From: an uncultured Lachnospiraceae bacterium
GTDB lineage: Bacteria > Bacillota > Clostridia > Lachnospirales > Lachnospiraceae
Reading direction: 5' to 3'
Assembly (NCBI GenBank): GCA_910586725.1
Contig: CAJUJL010000019.1
Span: forward strand, 1-52,146
DNA: 52,146 nucleotides
The position numbers and the translations under genes were made by a program. The notes under the pieces are model-generated. The model did not search any database. It had not been told where the DNA came from and worked only from the letters and a program-made list of their open reading frames with translations. Positions 1-8,684 of the stretch are shown in pieces (position 1 is the first letter of the stretch; every line of letters starts with the position of its first letter).

Positions 1-801
1 GCTTGGGTTTAAATCTGGAATCTCTGAACATTTTTTTATAATACACGGTTTAAGAAAAAAATTAAAGAAAAAGCCATTACTTTCACAGTCTACACAATAA
101 ATATACACAAAACAATCTTTCGGTACTTTTTTAATTTTTTCACAATATTTATTTAAGCGATTCACCAAAAAAATCTGATAACAAAAAAATAATATCAATA
201 AAATAAATATTATAAAAAACAACCAAAGTATGCCCACTTTTTGAAATACAAGTAAGTAAGTGTATTGCACAAAATAAAAATATAACAATATTATAACAGA
301 TTGAGAGATAATTTTACTCCCACCAAAAACACCTTGAATATATTTTTTATTTATACTAAGGTTAAAAGAAAAATAAAGAACAGATATCTGCAAAAACAAA
401 ACAGACAACACAGTAACTAATAAATCTGCAGTGGATAATTTATAATATATTAGTTCATCAAATGCAAATGCATAATATATAAAAAGCGAGAAAAAGACGT
501 ATCCTACATCCATAACAATTAAAAGAATCAATTTTATATAAAATTTACAAGTGGAAAAGTTTTTTGTAAGAACACAAACTAACATCATGAATAAAACCGT
601 AATATTCATAAAATAAAAATGATACTCAGTAATCAAATCTTCAATCTTGTATAATATATTCTCAAAAAAATGGGGTGAAGATGGTCCTCCCATTATCACC
701 CCAAAAACCAAACTAAAACCAACAATTAAGCAGCACAGTTCCAATATACATTGAACAATCTGCCATATAAAAGAAAATGTTTTTTTTCTTATATTTTTCA
801 A
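1..801 (-). CDS. Polytopic membrane protein, cut off by the window edge
   Basis: Reading leftward, an open frame of 267 codons runs from 801 to the first base with no stop, so the C-terminus lies outside. It predicts several hydrophobic helices separated by short polar loops (for example a TM near residues 8-30 and another near 55-72) and a Cys-containing segment near the edge (VDCESNG). I chose the TTG at 801 because an AAAAGGGG ribosome site lies 9 bases before it; an in-frame ATG at 822 has no such site. It follows the DUF4760-like gene by about 46 bases, so the two are probably co-transcribed. Base composition is far more A/T-rich than the genes to the right, suggesting acquired DNA. I do not recognise the family. 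Confidence 0.6.
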   Translation of the reverse strand, partial: MKNIRKKTFSFIWQIVQCILELCCLIVGFSLVFGVIMGGPSSPHFFENILYKIEDLITEYHFYFMNITVLFMMLVCVLTKNFSTCKFYIKLILLIVMDVGYVFFSLFIYYAFAFDELIYYKLSTADLLVTVLSVLFLQISVLYFSFNLSINKKYIQGVFGGSKIISQSVIILLYFYFVQYTYLLVFQKVGILWLFFIIFILLILFFCYQIFLVNRLNKYCEKIKKVPKDCFVYIYCVDCESNGFFFNFFLKPCIIKKCSEIPDLNPS

Positions 802-847
802 ATTTACAGACCCCTTTTTCATTAGAATTTGAATTTATATATACTTT

Positions 848-1312
848 TCAAGTTGATATTTTTCTTTTTTGTTTAATCTTATTTACAACACATTCAAACT
901 CTCTATATGAATTAACTCTTGTTGAATCTGTCCTTATTTTTTCAATATATGGATTAAACCTCTCATACATCATTATTAGATAAGAACCCGCCATGCGGTC
1001 AAGAATATTGATATCAAATATATGGGTGTTAATTCCTACGCATAATCTTTCAAAAGCAGCAAGCACTTCTGTAGCATCTTTAAGCAATTCTGAATCTGTA
1101 TCTAATTTATTCATTTCAATATCAAGCTGAGATAACTTTATATTAAATTTAGCTTGCAAATTATAAAGTTTTGACGTTATATCTTCAAAATACTCTATTG
1201 TTGCTTGTTTTCGCCTTCTGATATGGTCTTTTGCATTAAAATAAATTGACACAAATAATGCTAAAATTGAAATTAATAAAGCTACTATGCTAACTAATGT
1301 ATCTGCTTCCAT
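848..1312 (-). CDS. DUF4760-like single-pass membrane protein
   Basis: This 154-residue protein has one N-terminal transmembrane helix (about residues 5-25), then a charged helical region beginning RRRKQATIEYFEDI and a C-terminal part with the pattern FERLCVGIN...RMAGSYLIMMYERFNPYIEKIR. That layout matches what I know of DUF4760 proteins, whose function is unknown. The reading frame extends upstream to a GTG at 1357, but that start has no ribosome site. The ATG at 1312 sits about 12 bases after GGAAAGGA, and the ATG at 1324 abuts it, so 1312 is preferred. It pairs with the truncated membrane gene to its left in an A/T-rich patch. The family call is from memory of the pattern, not a search. 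Confidence 0.65.
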   Translation of the reverse strand: MEADTLVSIVALLISILALFVSIYFNAKDHIRRRKQATIEYFEDITSKLYNLQAKFNIKLSQLDIEMNKLDTDSELLKDATEVLAAFERLCVGINTHIFDINILDRMAGSYLIMMYERFNPYIEKIRTDSTRVNSYREFECVVNKIKQKRKIST

Positions 1313-1357
1313 ACTATCTACCATTCCTTTCCATCTACTCTTCCGTTTTCTTCCCAC

Positions 1358-1671
1358 TTACAATGTACTACAGCATCCTGAAATAATCCCATCCCCCAGA
1401 GATTTCCCAAAAACACAATTCATTGATTCTACAAATAATTACACACCCTCTTTCTCTTGCTTGAAAAATCTAGGAGTAAACAATGTTAGCATATTCCATC
1501 TTGCATACATCCATCATCAGAATATTGTCAAGTATATTACGCAATATCCGTTTTTTCATTCCTTCTTCCTTTCGTCCCCACCTTTTCTGCAGAGAAATAA
1601 TCAGGTTGCTTGGCTCCATTATACAAAGAAACCATCTTATATTCAAGGATGATTCCTTACTGGTTTATGGT
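1358..1671. other. A/T-rich intergenic stretch, no convincing gene
   Basis: Only short frames without ribosome sites occur here. On the minus strand a TTGACA lies at 1526-1531, which could be the -35 element for the DUF4760-like gene, but the hexamer 18 bases further on (TATGCA) is a poor -10. Otherwise I see nothing definable up to the hairpin at 1672. Confidence 0.5.
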
Positions 1672-1709
1672 ATGGTTACAGTTCAGCCGAAAAGCTGAAC
1701 TGTAACCAT
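1672..1709 (-). terminator. Perfect 16-bp hairpin after the rlmD region
   Basis: Arms 1672-1687 and 1694-1709 are exact reverse complements around a 6-base loop. On the minus strand it begins 4 bases after the stop of the displaced RlmD tail, the position of a terminator. There is no T-run on either side, so intrinsic termination is doubtful. It may instead act as a 3' stabilising structure or be a small palindromic repeat. Confidence 0.6.
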
Positions 1710-1713
1710 TATC

Positions 1714-1998
1714 TCATATCATATTAAAATGCCTAAACGCCGCCATAATCGCTTTTTCTTTCTCCGGTGGGCATTTCGGCACACGGCTTTTATTATCGCC
1801 TACATTGTAATTCAGACGTTTCTCAATACCACATTTGTCTTTTATCTGTGCTACATACAGTGACGACACCTTTAAACCATACTCCAATTTTATCCATTCT
1901 TTCATTTCCGTATAGGTTGCACTTTGCTTTACGTCTTTCAGATATTCATTATCTTTTGGCTCATAATCCACATACGCATAGACTGTTTCAGCGGTGTT
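1714..1998 (-). pseudogene. Out-of-frame C-terminal extension of RlmD
   Basis: Just after the rlmD stop, in another frame, the sequence encodes about 90 residues ending at the TGA at 1714. It contains TYTEMKEWIKLEYGLKVSS followed by LYVAQIKDKCGIEKRLNYN and, near its end, CPPEKEKAIMAAFRHFNMI. In many clostridial RlmD proteins I recall an accessory tail of this kind (a 'TYxxIKxYxxxxxGLKVSxLYIAQIK' module ending in a 'HFxMI' motif) fused in frame to the methyltransferase. Here no start codon or ribosome site precedes it, and the only upstream ATG (2088) lies inside the rlmD coding region. I infer a frameshift at about 2000 that separated the tail from the enzyme. A remnant of a second gene copy is an alternative. 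Confidence 0.6.
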
Positions 1999-1999
1999 A

Positions 2000-3391
2000 C
2001 TATTTCCTACCCAAAAGAACGCACGTCTCCACATGCCCCGTCCCCGGAAACATATCCACACAGCACAGCCTCTCCACCACATACCCATACTCCTGCAGCA
2101 TTTGCAGATCCCTCGCCAGGCTCGTGGGCTTGCAGGAAATATACAACATTCTCTCGGGCCTGAAACGCAAGCCGATCTTAGAAAGCGCCTTCGGATGAAT
2201 CCCGTCTCGCGGCGGATCCAAAATAATAAAATCCGGCTTCTCTTCTATGGCATCTACCACCTTCAATACATCGCCCGCGATAAATGTGCAATTGGCAAGT
2301 CCGTTTCTCTTCGCATTCTCCCTTGCCGCTTCCACTGCTTCTTCCACAATCTCCACGCCGATTACTTTTCCTGCGGCAGGAGAAAGGATTTGTGCGATTG
2401 TTCCCGTCCCGCTGTACAAATCAAATACCGTTCCAAGGGATCCGCCGATATATTCCCGTGCAGTCTCATACAGAACCTCCGCTCCAAGAGAATTTGTCTG
2501 GAAAAACGAAAACGGCGTAATTTTAAATTCCAGCCCCAATAGCTCCTCATAAAAATAATCCTGACCATACAAAATATCTGTTCCATCATCCCGAATCACA
2601 TCTGCAAGGCTGTCATTTCTTGTATGTAAAATACCGACAATTTTTCCATCATAAGAGACGCCAAGGATCTGCTCTTTTAGCTCTGCCAAAACAGCCGTCT
2701 CGTCAAACCCCTCTGTCTGTGTACTGGTGACAAGGTCAATTAAAATATCACCCGTTTTTACCGCTTTTCTCACAAGCAGGTGACGCAGATAACCTTCGTG
2801 GCTCAATTTATGATAAAATGAAATCTTTTTTGCCTCAGAAAAAGCTCTGACACAGATCAAAATCCTGTGGTAATCTTCATCGACAATTTTACATTCTTCC
2901 ACATTTACAATATCATAAAAGCTCCCTCTTTTATGCATGCCAAGAGCCAATGGTCCGTCTTTTTCCGTATCACCAAAAGAAAATTCCATCTTATTGCGAT
3001 ACGCAAACTGCCTTGGGCTTTCTTTGATGCCTTCAAAAACCCGTTCAAAATCAACTCCCGACTCCGATAAGACGGGCGCAAGCAGCTCCCTGATCTGATT
3101 TTCCTTCAATTTCAACTGAGATTCATAACTTAAATTTTGATATGCGCATCCTCCGCATTCTCCAAAATGAGGACACGACCATTCTTGTAACTCTATCGAT
3201 GATTTTTTGAGCGTGTTCAAAAGTCTTCCTTCACATTTTCCTTTTCGCATCTTCCGAACGGAAAAAGAAACTGTTTGCCCCGGAATACAATTTTTCACAA
3301 CAAATTCCTTTCCGTCTTCTGTAATTACAATTCCTTTATTTGGAAATACAACCTTTTCCACAATTCCTTCTAACACCTGGCCTTTTTTCAT
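2000..3391 (-). CDS. rlmD: 23S rRNA (uracil-C5)-methyltransferase, RlmD/TrmA family
   Basis: The enzyme uses SAM to methylate C5 of a uracil in RNA, by family most likely U1939 of 23S rRNA. The 463-residue protein starts with a TRAM-like RNA-binding domain (GQVLEGIVEKVVFPNKGIV), followed by an iron-sulfur cluster motif CPHFGECGGC. The C-terminal SAM domain has FDLYSGTGTIAQ, the catalytic ILDPPRDG loop, the nucleophile in YISCKPTSLARD and the base in GHVETCVLL. The ATG at 3391 lies 11 bases after AAGGA; starts at 3412 (ATG) or 3451 (TTG) are possible but less well placed. It ends directly after the VETCVLL strand, without the tail many relatives have, which lies next door in another frame. The assignment to this family is firm, the exact target base less so. 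Confidence 0.9.
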   Translation of the reverse strand: MKKGQVLEGIVEKVVFPNKGIVITEDGKEFVVKNCIPGQTVSFSVRKMRKGKCEGRLLNTLKKSSIELQEWSCPHFGECGGCAYQNLSYESQLKLKENQIRELLAPVLSESGVDFERVFEGIKESPRQFAYRNKMEFSFGDTEKDGPLALGMHKRGSFYDIVNVEECKIVDEDYHRILICVRAFSEAKKISFYHKLSHEGYLRHLLVRKAVKTGDILIDLVTSTQTEGFDETAVLAELKEQILGVSYDGKIVGILHTRNDSLADVIRDDGTDILYGQDYFYEELLGLEFKITPFSFFQTNSLGAEVLYETAREYIGGSLGTVFDLYSGTGTIAQILSPAAGKVIGVEIVEEAVEAARENAKRNGLANCTFIAGDVLKVVDAIEEKPDFIILDPPRDGIHPKALSKIGLRFRPERMLYISCKPTSLARDLQMLQEYGYVVERLCCVDMFPGTGHVETCVLLGRK

Positions 3392-3546
3392 CTCTCCTGC
3401 TGTCCTTTCCATACCAATTTTATTTAATAATTCCTTACTTCCACAAATCAAATCGGAAAACCGGCATTTTCACCTGCTCTGTCATCACACGTTATCTTCA
3501 AAACATTTCCATAATCTTTGAAACATACGGCTCTTTCGTCATACGG

Positions 3547-3574
3547 AAAAAGAGCCGCAGGTCTGCGGCTCTTT
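3547..3574. terminator. Bidirectional intrinsic terminator
   Basis: GAGCCGCAG and CTGCGGCTC form a G/C-rich stem with a 2-base gap, flanked by A-rich sequence on the left and T-rich on the right, so it works in both directions. On the minus strand it terminates the small acidic membrane-protein gene that ends at 3596. Confidence 0.85.
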
Positions 3575-3595
3575 TCCATGCTACCAAATATGCTT

Positions 3596-3853
3596 TTATT
3601 TATCGCCAGCTTCTTCTTCATCATCATCGAAGAAATCATCCTCAAATTCATCATCCAGATCTTCTTCAAAATCATCCAGATAATCCGGTGTAAAGAAACG
3701 ATAAATTCCATATGCCGCTCCGGCAATCGCTGCAATAATTCCGAGAATTGCAAAAACCCAAATAATTTTAGTCGCTTTCTTCTCATCATCGTTCTTCTTC
3801 TTCAGAAAGTCATTTAACTTTGTCATTGTCAAAAAATCATCTACTTTATTCAT
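3596..3853 (-). CDS. Small single-pass membrane protein with acidic tail
   Basis: An 85-residue protein: a short charged N-terminus (MNKVDDFLTMTKLNDFLKKK), one transmembrane helix (about residues 30-52, rich in Ile, Ala and Gly), a YRFFTP juncture, and a C-terminus that is almost entirely Asp and Glu with a few Phe. I recall similar unnamed small proteins in Lachnospiraceae, but the function is unknown. The ATG at 3853 has AAGGAG 8 bases upstream; a GTG 9 bases earlier is too close to that site. It has its own promoter and terminator, so it is a single-gene unit. The acidic tail could bind basic partners or cations; that is only inference. Confidence 0.8.
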   Translation of the reverse strand: MNKVDDFLTMTKLNDFLKKKNDDEKKATKIIWVFAILGIIAAIAGAAYGIYRFFTPDYLDDFEEDLDDEFEDDFFDDDEEEAGDK

Positions 3854-3881
3854 GCTGTCCACTCCTTTTCATTTATTCTTT

Positions 3882-3902
3882 GGAGAACTTCATCTGTTCT
3901 CC
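3882..3902 (-). promoter_or_regulatory. Hairpin in the 5' leader of the small acidic membrane protein
   Basis: GGAGAAC and GTTCTCC form a perfect 7-bp stem with a 7-base loop. It lies in the leader between the predicted promoter (3928-3955) and the start at 3853. It could control translation or stability, or bind a protein; nothing in the sequence says which. Confidence 0.4.
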
Positions 3903-3927
3903 TTGTTTCGCATGACACATCATATAT

Positions 3928-3955
3928 ATTATAACATATCTTTTCCTATTCACAA
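3928..3955 (-). promoter_or_regulatory. Sigma-A type promoter of the small acidic membrane protein
   Basis: TTGTGA (3950-3955) and a perfect TATAAT (3928-3933) are separated by 16 bases on the minus strand, giving a leader of about 70 bases before the ATG at 3853. Confidence 0.6.
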
Positions 3956-3981
3956 ATAAAAAATTACATTTTCTTAAATTT

Positions 3982-6237
3982 TTATATTTTTTTTAATTTT
4001 GCAAAAACAGCAAACATTTTTTTTATGCCCGCGGTATCAAAATCTACCGTCACTTCGTAATCACGCCCGCCTTCCACGATCTGTACAACCGTTCCTGTGC
4101 CGAATTTAATATGGCTTACCTGATCGCCAACTTTATAATCCAAAGGCTCTTTTCTGGCATTCCCAAAATTCCTGGGCGTTCCATAACCCGCGGCGGCTAC
4201 AGGTTTGGAACGAAACGCTTCCCTGGCTTTTTGAAAAGACGACTGCCTATGCGTTTCTTTCTGCGCATGACGCTGCAATTCTTCCGCCTTCAATCCGGAA
4301 TCCGGTTTTGTCAATAACTCTTCCGATATTTCTTTTACAAACCGCGACACCTTATGAAACTGCGTTTCTCCCCGGAGCATTCTTTGTCTTGCGCCGGTAA
4401 TGGAAAGGTTCTCTTTGGCTCTGGTAATCCCTACATATGCCAGCCGCCGCTCCTCTTCTATATCTTCCGTTGGCGTTTCCGACAAGATAGACCGGTAACT
4501 TGGAAACAGCCCATCTTCCATCCCGGTAAGATAAATATTCGGAAACTCCAATCCCTTTGCGCTGTGCAGCGTCATAAGCACAACATAATTGCTGTCCTCA
4601 TCCAGGCCGTCAATATCTGCGACAAGAGCCACTTCTTCCAAAAAACCGCTCAACGTCGGTTCATCCTCTGCTTCTTCATATGCCGTTATTTTGCTAAGCA
4701 ATTCGTCGATATTTTCTATACGCGCCGCAGCCTCATCCGTTCCCTCTGCTTCCAGTTCCGACACATAACCCGTTGTCTCAAGCAATTCCTCAAACAGCTC
4801 CACCAGACTGATCATTCCCAATTTACTTCGCATAGACTGAATAAACAATACAAAGGGACGTATCTTGGCGCTTGCCTTTCCAATAGACGGAATATCGTCT
4901 GCCTTTTTCAACGCATCATAAAAACTAATTTCATTTGCAATCGCATACTCCTGCACTCGGCTCAAAGTAGTAGCTCCAATTCCGCGCTTCGGCACATTAA
5001 TAATTCTGCGTACGGCCAAATCATCGCTGGCATTGTCGATCGTTTTTAAATAACACAAAAGATCCTTGATTTCTTTTCTGGAATAAAAATTAATGCCTCC
5101 CACGATTTTATAGGGAATATTGGAAACAATGAACTTCTCTTCAAAAAGACGGGACTGGGCATTGGTGCGGTATAAGACCGCACAGTCCTTATACTGGTAT
5201 CCCTGCCGGTAAACCTTTTCCGTAATATTTTTTGCCACAAAATCCGCCTCGTCGTATCCCGTTTCAAACTGACGGAAATCAATTTTTCCGCCTTCCTCGT
5301 TTGCCGTCCAGAGTCTTTTCTCTTTTCTGCTCCTGTTGTTTGCAATCACCTCATTCGCCGCTGCCAGGATATTTTGTGTGGAACGGTAATTCTGCTCTAA
5401 CTTTATTACCGTCGCTTCCGGAAAATATGTTTCAAAATTTAAAATATTATAAATATTTGCGCCGCGAAACCGGTAAATAGACTGATCGTCATCCCCTACC
5501 ACACAGAGATTTTTGTATTTATCCGCTAAAAGCCGGATCAACTGAAACTGCGCGGTATTCGTGTCCTGATACTCGTCTACCATAATATAACGAAACCTTT
5601 CCTGATAATACGCAAGCGTCTCCGGATCCGTTTTAAAAAGCTCCACGGTATAATAAATCAAATCGTCAAAATCCAAAGCATTGTTTTTCTTCAAAGCCTG
5701 CTGGTATTCCCTGTAAACCAACGCCTGCTTTTGCTTCATATAATCGCATTCCTCTTCGGCCCTCTTAGAAAACTCAAGAGGACCTGTCAATTCGTCTTTC
5801 GCGGATGAAATTGCTGCCAAAAAAGATTTTTCTTTATAAACCTTCGTATCGATCTGCAGCCTTTTTAATATATCTTTCATTAAAGTCTTCTGATCATCCG
5901 CATCGTATATGGTAAAATTGGAAGCAAACCCAAGCCTGTCAATAAATCTGCGCAAAATCCTGACGCAGGTAGAATGAAACGTCGTCACCCAGATACCCTC
6001 CGAGCCATATTCCACCATCCGGCAAATACGTTCCTTCATTTCACCCGCAGCTTTGTTCGTAAATGTAATCGCCATAATATGATATGGATTGATTCCCTTT
6101 TCTTGTATTAAATATGCCGTTCTGTATGTAAGAACGCGCGTCTTGCCGCTTCCTGCTCCTGCCAGAATCAAAACAGGGCCTTCTGTCTGAAATACGGCCT
6201 GTTTCTGCGGTTCATTTAATGTTTCATAAATACTCAT
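3982..6237 (-). CDS. pcrA: ATP-dependent DNA helicase PcrA
   Basis: UvrD/PcrA-type superfamily-1 3'-5' helicase of 751 residues, the usual length, acting in repair, plasmid replication and removal of stalled RNA polymerase. The Walker A motif AGAGSGKT lies at residues 26-33, the Walker B box VDEYQDT at about 222, then the SF1 motifs GDDDQSIYRFRGA, EQNYRST, VVLMTLHSAKGLEFPNIYLTG and EERRLAYVGITRAK. The last 50 residues (KVGDQVSHIKFGTGTVVQI) form the Tudor-like RNA-polymerase-interacting domain typical of Gram-positive PcrA. The ATG at 6237 is preceded by AAGGAGA. It diverges from the cyclophilin gene and seems to be a single transcript. Nothing unusual. Confidence 0.97.
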   Translation of the reverse strand: MSIYETLNEPQKQAVFQTEGPVLILAGAGSGKTRVLTYRTAYLIQEKGINPYHIMAITFTNKAAGEMKERICRMVEYGSEGIWVTTFHSTCVRILRRFIDRLGFASNFTIYDADDQKTLMKDILKRLQIDTKVYKEKSFLAAISSAKDELTGPLEFSKRAEEECDYMKQKQALVYREYQQALKKNNALDFDDLIYYTVELFKTDPETLAYYQERFRYIMVDEYQDTNTAQFQLIRLLADKYKNLCVVGDDDQSIYRFRGANIYNILNFETYFPEATVIKLEQNYRSTQNILAAANEVIANNRSRKEKRLWTANEEGGKIDFRQFETGYDEADFVAKNITEKVYRQGYQYKDCAVLYRTNAQSRLFEEKFIVSNIPYKIVGGINFYSRKEIKDLLCYLKTIDNASDDLAVRRIINVPKRGIGATTLSRVQEYAIANEISFYDALKKADDIPSIGKASAKIRPFVLFIQSMRSKLGMISLVELFEELLETTGYVSELEAEGTDEAAARIENIDELLSKITAYEEAEDEPTLSGFLEEVALVADIDGLDEDSNYVVLMTLHSAKGLEFPNIYLTGMEDGLFPSYRSILSETPTEDIEEERRLAYVGITRAKENLSITGARQRMLRGETQFHKVSRFVKEISEELLTKPDSGLKAEELQRHAQKETHRQSSFQKAREAFRSKPVAAAGYGTPRNFGNARKEPLDYKVGDQVSHIKFGTGTVVQIVEGGRDYEVTVDFDTAGIKKMFAVFAKLKKI

Positions 6238-6372
6238 TCTTTCTCCTTAGCATCACTGTCATAATTAAAAATTCTATCTTATTATAAGGGCAAATACCAA
6301 AAACCGCAATGCATTTTTATAGAACATCCTGTCTTTCCCGGGGCAAAATGCGGACAAGAAAAAAGAAAGAAT

Positions 6373-6400
6373 TTGTTTTTCTGTAATAATATGCTACAAT
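6373..6400 (+). promoter_or_regulatory. Promoter of the cyclophilin gene
   Basis: TTGTTT (6373-6378) and TACAAT (6395-6400) with a 16-base spacer, 33 bases before the ATG at 6434. The rest of the 6238-6433 gap holds nothing else I can name. Confidence 0.55.
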
Positions 6401-6433
6401 ATTGTGCAGAAAACTTTAAGTAGGAGGTTTATA

Positions 6434-6955
6434 ATGGCACAAAATCCAATTATAACATTTGAAATGGAAAACGGCGATATTATGAAGGCAGAGCTTTATC
6501 CTGAAATTGCTCCCAATACCGTCCATAATTTTATCAGCCTGGCAGACAGCGGATTTTATAACGGACTTATTTTCCACCGCGTAATCAAAGGCTTTATGAT
6601 CCAGGGCGGCGACCCGGAAGGCACCGGCATGGGCGGCCCCGGCTACGGAATCAAGGGTGAATTCGCGCAAAACGGCTTTTCAAACAATTTAGAGCATACT
6701 TCCGGCGTTTTATCTATGGCCCGCTCCATGATGCCCGATTCTGCGGGAAGCCAGTTTTTTATCATGCATAAAGACGCCCCGCATCTAAACGGCTCTTATG
6801 CTGCTTTTGGAAAAATTACGGAAGGAATGGATGTCGTAAATAAAATAGCGGAAACAGCGACTGACTACAGCGACCGTCCATTAGAAGAGCAGAAAATGAA
6901 AAAAGTATCTGTAGAAACATTCGGAGAAGTCTATCCGAAACCGGAAAAATGTTAA
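6434..6955 (+). CDS. Cyclophilin-type peptidyl-prolyl cis-trans isomerase
   Basis: A 173-residue cytoplasmic cyclophilin that speeds cis-trans isomerisation of proline peptide bonds. The fold's core motifs are FHRVIKGFMIQGGDPEGTGMG (catalytic Arg in FHRV), the SMARS...SAGSQFFI strand and LNGSYAAFGKITEGMDVV. There is no signal peptide. The frame is open further upstream, but the ATG at 6434 has a near-perfect TAGGAGG 6 bases before it. It is 34 bases upstream of the uracil permease and in the same direction, so the two probably share a transcript, although no functional link is evident. Confidence 0.93.
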   Translation: MAQNPIITFEMENGDIMKAELYPEIAPNTVHNFISLADSGFYNGLIFHRVIKGFMIQGGDPEGTGMGGPGYGIKGEFAQNGFSNNLEHTSGVLSMARSMMPDSAGSQFFIMHKDAPHLNGSYAAFGKITEGMDVVNKIAETATDYSDRPLEEQKMKKVSVETFGEVYPKPEKC

Positions 6956-6989
6956 ACACACTACAAAGGATCAGGAGGGAGTTTATTAA

Positions 6990-8378
6990 ATGAACCATGA
7001 AACAACGCCAATTCGGGATGCCTCAGTTCTCGGTATCCCGAAAATGCTGATTTTGGGCTTGCAGCATATGTTCGCTATGTTCGGCGCTACTATTTTAGTG
7101 CCTATATTAGTCAACGGTTATTTTGAAGGAGAAGGGCTGTCCATTCAGGTCACCTTGATCTGCGCCGGAATCGGAACTTTATTTTTTCACATCTGTTCCA
7201 AATTAAGGGTTCCTGCATTTTTAGGTTCTTCCTTTGCTTTTTTGGGCGGTTTTTCCACGATCGCAAGCCTGGATACCGGAATTTTCAAAGACATGACAAT
7301 GGGAGAAAAACTCCCATACGCCTGCGGCGGCATTGTAGTTGCAGGTCTTTTATATCTTATTTTAGCGCTTGTAATTAAATTAGTCGGCATCAGGAAAGTG
7401 ATGCGCTTTCTGCCGCCGGTCGTAACCGGGCCAATCATCATCTGTATCGGATTAAGCCTTGCGCCTTCGGCTGTTACCAATGCATCCACAAACTGGCTAT
7501 TGGCTCTCATTGCATTATCCGTCATTATTGTTTTCAACATTTGGGGAAAAGGCATGTTCCGCATCATTCCTATTTTGCTTGGAGTCGTAATTTCCTATGC
7601 GGCAGCGTTAATTATGAATGCCTGCGGTCTTACAAATCCGGATGGCACCGCTATTTTAAACTTTTCCAATGTAGCCGCGGCATCTGTCGTCGGACTTCCT
7701 CCGTTTGAATTTTGCAAATTTGACCTGACAGCAATTTTAGTTATGGCTCCGATCGCTTTGGCAACTATGATGGAACACATCGGCGACATGTCCGCTATTT
7801 CAGCAACCGTTGGAGAAAACTTCATTGAAAATCCGGGCCTTCACCGCACATTAATCGGCGATGGTCTTGCAACCTCATTTTCTGCCATAGTCGGCGGCCC
7901 TGCCAACACAACATACGGTGAAAATACAGGCGTTTTGGAATTAAGCAAAGTATACGATCCCAAAGTCATTCGCCTGGCTGCCATTTACGCAATTATTTTA
8001 AGTTTTCTGCCGAAATTTTCAGAAATCATCAGCTCTCTTCCATCCGCCATTATCGGAGGCGTCAGCTTTATGCTATATGGAATGATTTCTGCGATTGGGG
8101 TAAGAAACGTTGTGGAAAACCATGTGGATTTTACCAAATCCAGAAATCTGATTATTGCAGCCGTTATACTGGTGTCCGGTCTTGGATTCTCCAGCGGTCT
8201 TACCTTTACCGTCGGGACAACCTCTATTACGTTAACAGGACTGGCAATTGCAGCCATCGCGGGCATACTTCTAAACGCCATTTTGCCGGGAAAAGATTAT
8301 ACCTTTGGAGAAGATCCCAGTGCAGATGCAAATCGGGGACTGGATATGAATCCAATTCCAAGAAAGAAAAAAAATTAG
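6990..8378 (+). CDS. Uracil/xanthine permease (NCS2 family, UraA-like)
   Basis: A 462-residue polytopic transporter of the nucleobase:cation symporter-2 family that imports uracil (or another nucleobase) with protons. It shows the N-terminal signature LGLQHMFAMFGATILVP, about 14 hydrophobic segments, the substrate-site stretch MMEHIGDMSAIS and the GGPANTTYGENTGVLELSKVYDP motif near residue 310 that marks uracil/xanthine members. AGGAGGGAG lies 8 bases before the ATG at 6990. No pyrimidine genes or riboswitch are nearby; it follows the cyclophilin gene closely and ends in a bidirectional terminator. The exact nucleobase cannot be settled from sequence, but UraA-type is most likely. Confidence 0.92.
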   Translation: MNHETTPIRDASVLGIPKMLILGLQHMFAMFGATILVPILVNGYFEGEGLSIQVTLICAGIGTLFFHICSKLRVPAFLGSSFAFLGGFSTIASLDTGIFKDMTMGEKLPYACGGIVVAGLLYLILALVIKLVGIRKVMRFLPPVVTGPIIICIGLSLAPSAVTNASTNWLLALIALSVIIVFNIWGKGMFRIIPILLGVVISYAAALIMNACGLTNPDGTAILNFSNVAAASVVGLPPFEFCKFDLTAILVMAPIALATMMEHIGDMSAISATVGENFIENPGLHRTLIGDGLATSFSAIVGGPANTTYGENTGVLELSKVYDPKVIRLAAIYAIILSFLPKFSEIISSLPSAIIGGVSFMLYGMISAIGVRNVVENHVDFTKSRNLIIAAVILVSGLGFSSGLTFTVGTTSITLTGLAIAAIAGILLNAILPGKDYTFGEDPSADANRGLDMNPIPRKKKN

Positions 8379-8415
8379 AAACGTCACGCATCTAAATCGT
8401 CATATTACATGAAAA

Positions 8416-8449
8416 AATAAAAGAGTTTGCAAATGCAAACTCTTTTATT
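8416..8449. terminator. Bidirectional terminator between convergent genes
   Basis: A 15-bp perfect stem (8416-8430 with 8435-8449) around AAAT, with A/T-rich flanks on both sides. It serves the uracil permease on the plus strand and the 45-residue membrane peptide on the minus strand, whose stop codon lies inside the right arm. Confidence 0.9.
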
Positions 8450-8582
8450 CTTCATCTTCAAAATTCTTTTGTGCCACCGCAGCCACTGCGCTTGTCACTG
8501 CCGATACAACAGTAACCACAGCAACTACTACCACAAACAGAACAATGATTGCCAGGAATATGAATAATCCGCTTTCTGTCAT
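8445..8582 (-). CDS. 45-residue membrane peptide
   Basis: A small frame beginning MTESGLFIFL, followed by a long run of Val, Ala, Ile and Thr forming one transmembrane helix, and ending in KNFEDEE. It is supported by AAAGGA 10 bases before the ATG, a good -10 TATAAT with a fair -35 upstream, and a terminator overlapping its stop. This is a complete single-gene unit for a small membrane protein of unknown function. The N-out/C-in or reverse orientation cannot be told, but the acidic tail suggests that the C-terminus is not in the membrane. Confidence 0.65.
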   Translation of the reverse strand: MTESGLFIFLAIIVLFVVVVAVVTVVSAVTSAVAAVAQKNFEDEE

Positions 8583-8623
8583 AATATCAACATCCTTTAC
8601 TAAATATACGATACCTTTTCTGC

Positions 8624-8652
8624 ATTATATCACATATTCTTCCATTTGGAAA
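8624..8652 (-). promoter_or_regulatory. Promoter of the 45-residue membrane peptide
   Basis: TTTCCA (8647-8652), a 17-base spacer and a perfect TATAAT (8624-8629) on the minus strand, about 40 bases before the ATG at 8582. Confidence 0.6.
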
Positions 8653-8684
8653 TAGTATACAGGTAGCAAAATTTTCCTGAATTA

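Noticed and set aside
1470..1619. A 49-codon minus-strand frame in the gap before the DUF4760-like gene
   Set aside because: No ribosome site, no recognisable motif and A/T-rich random-looking composition.
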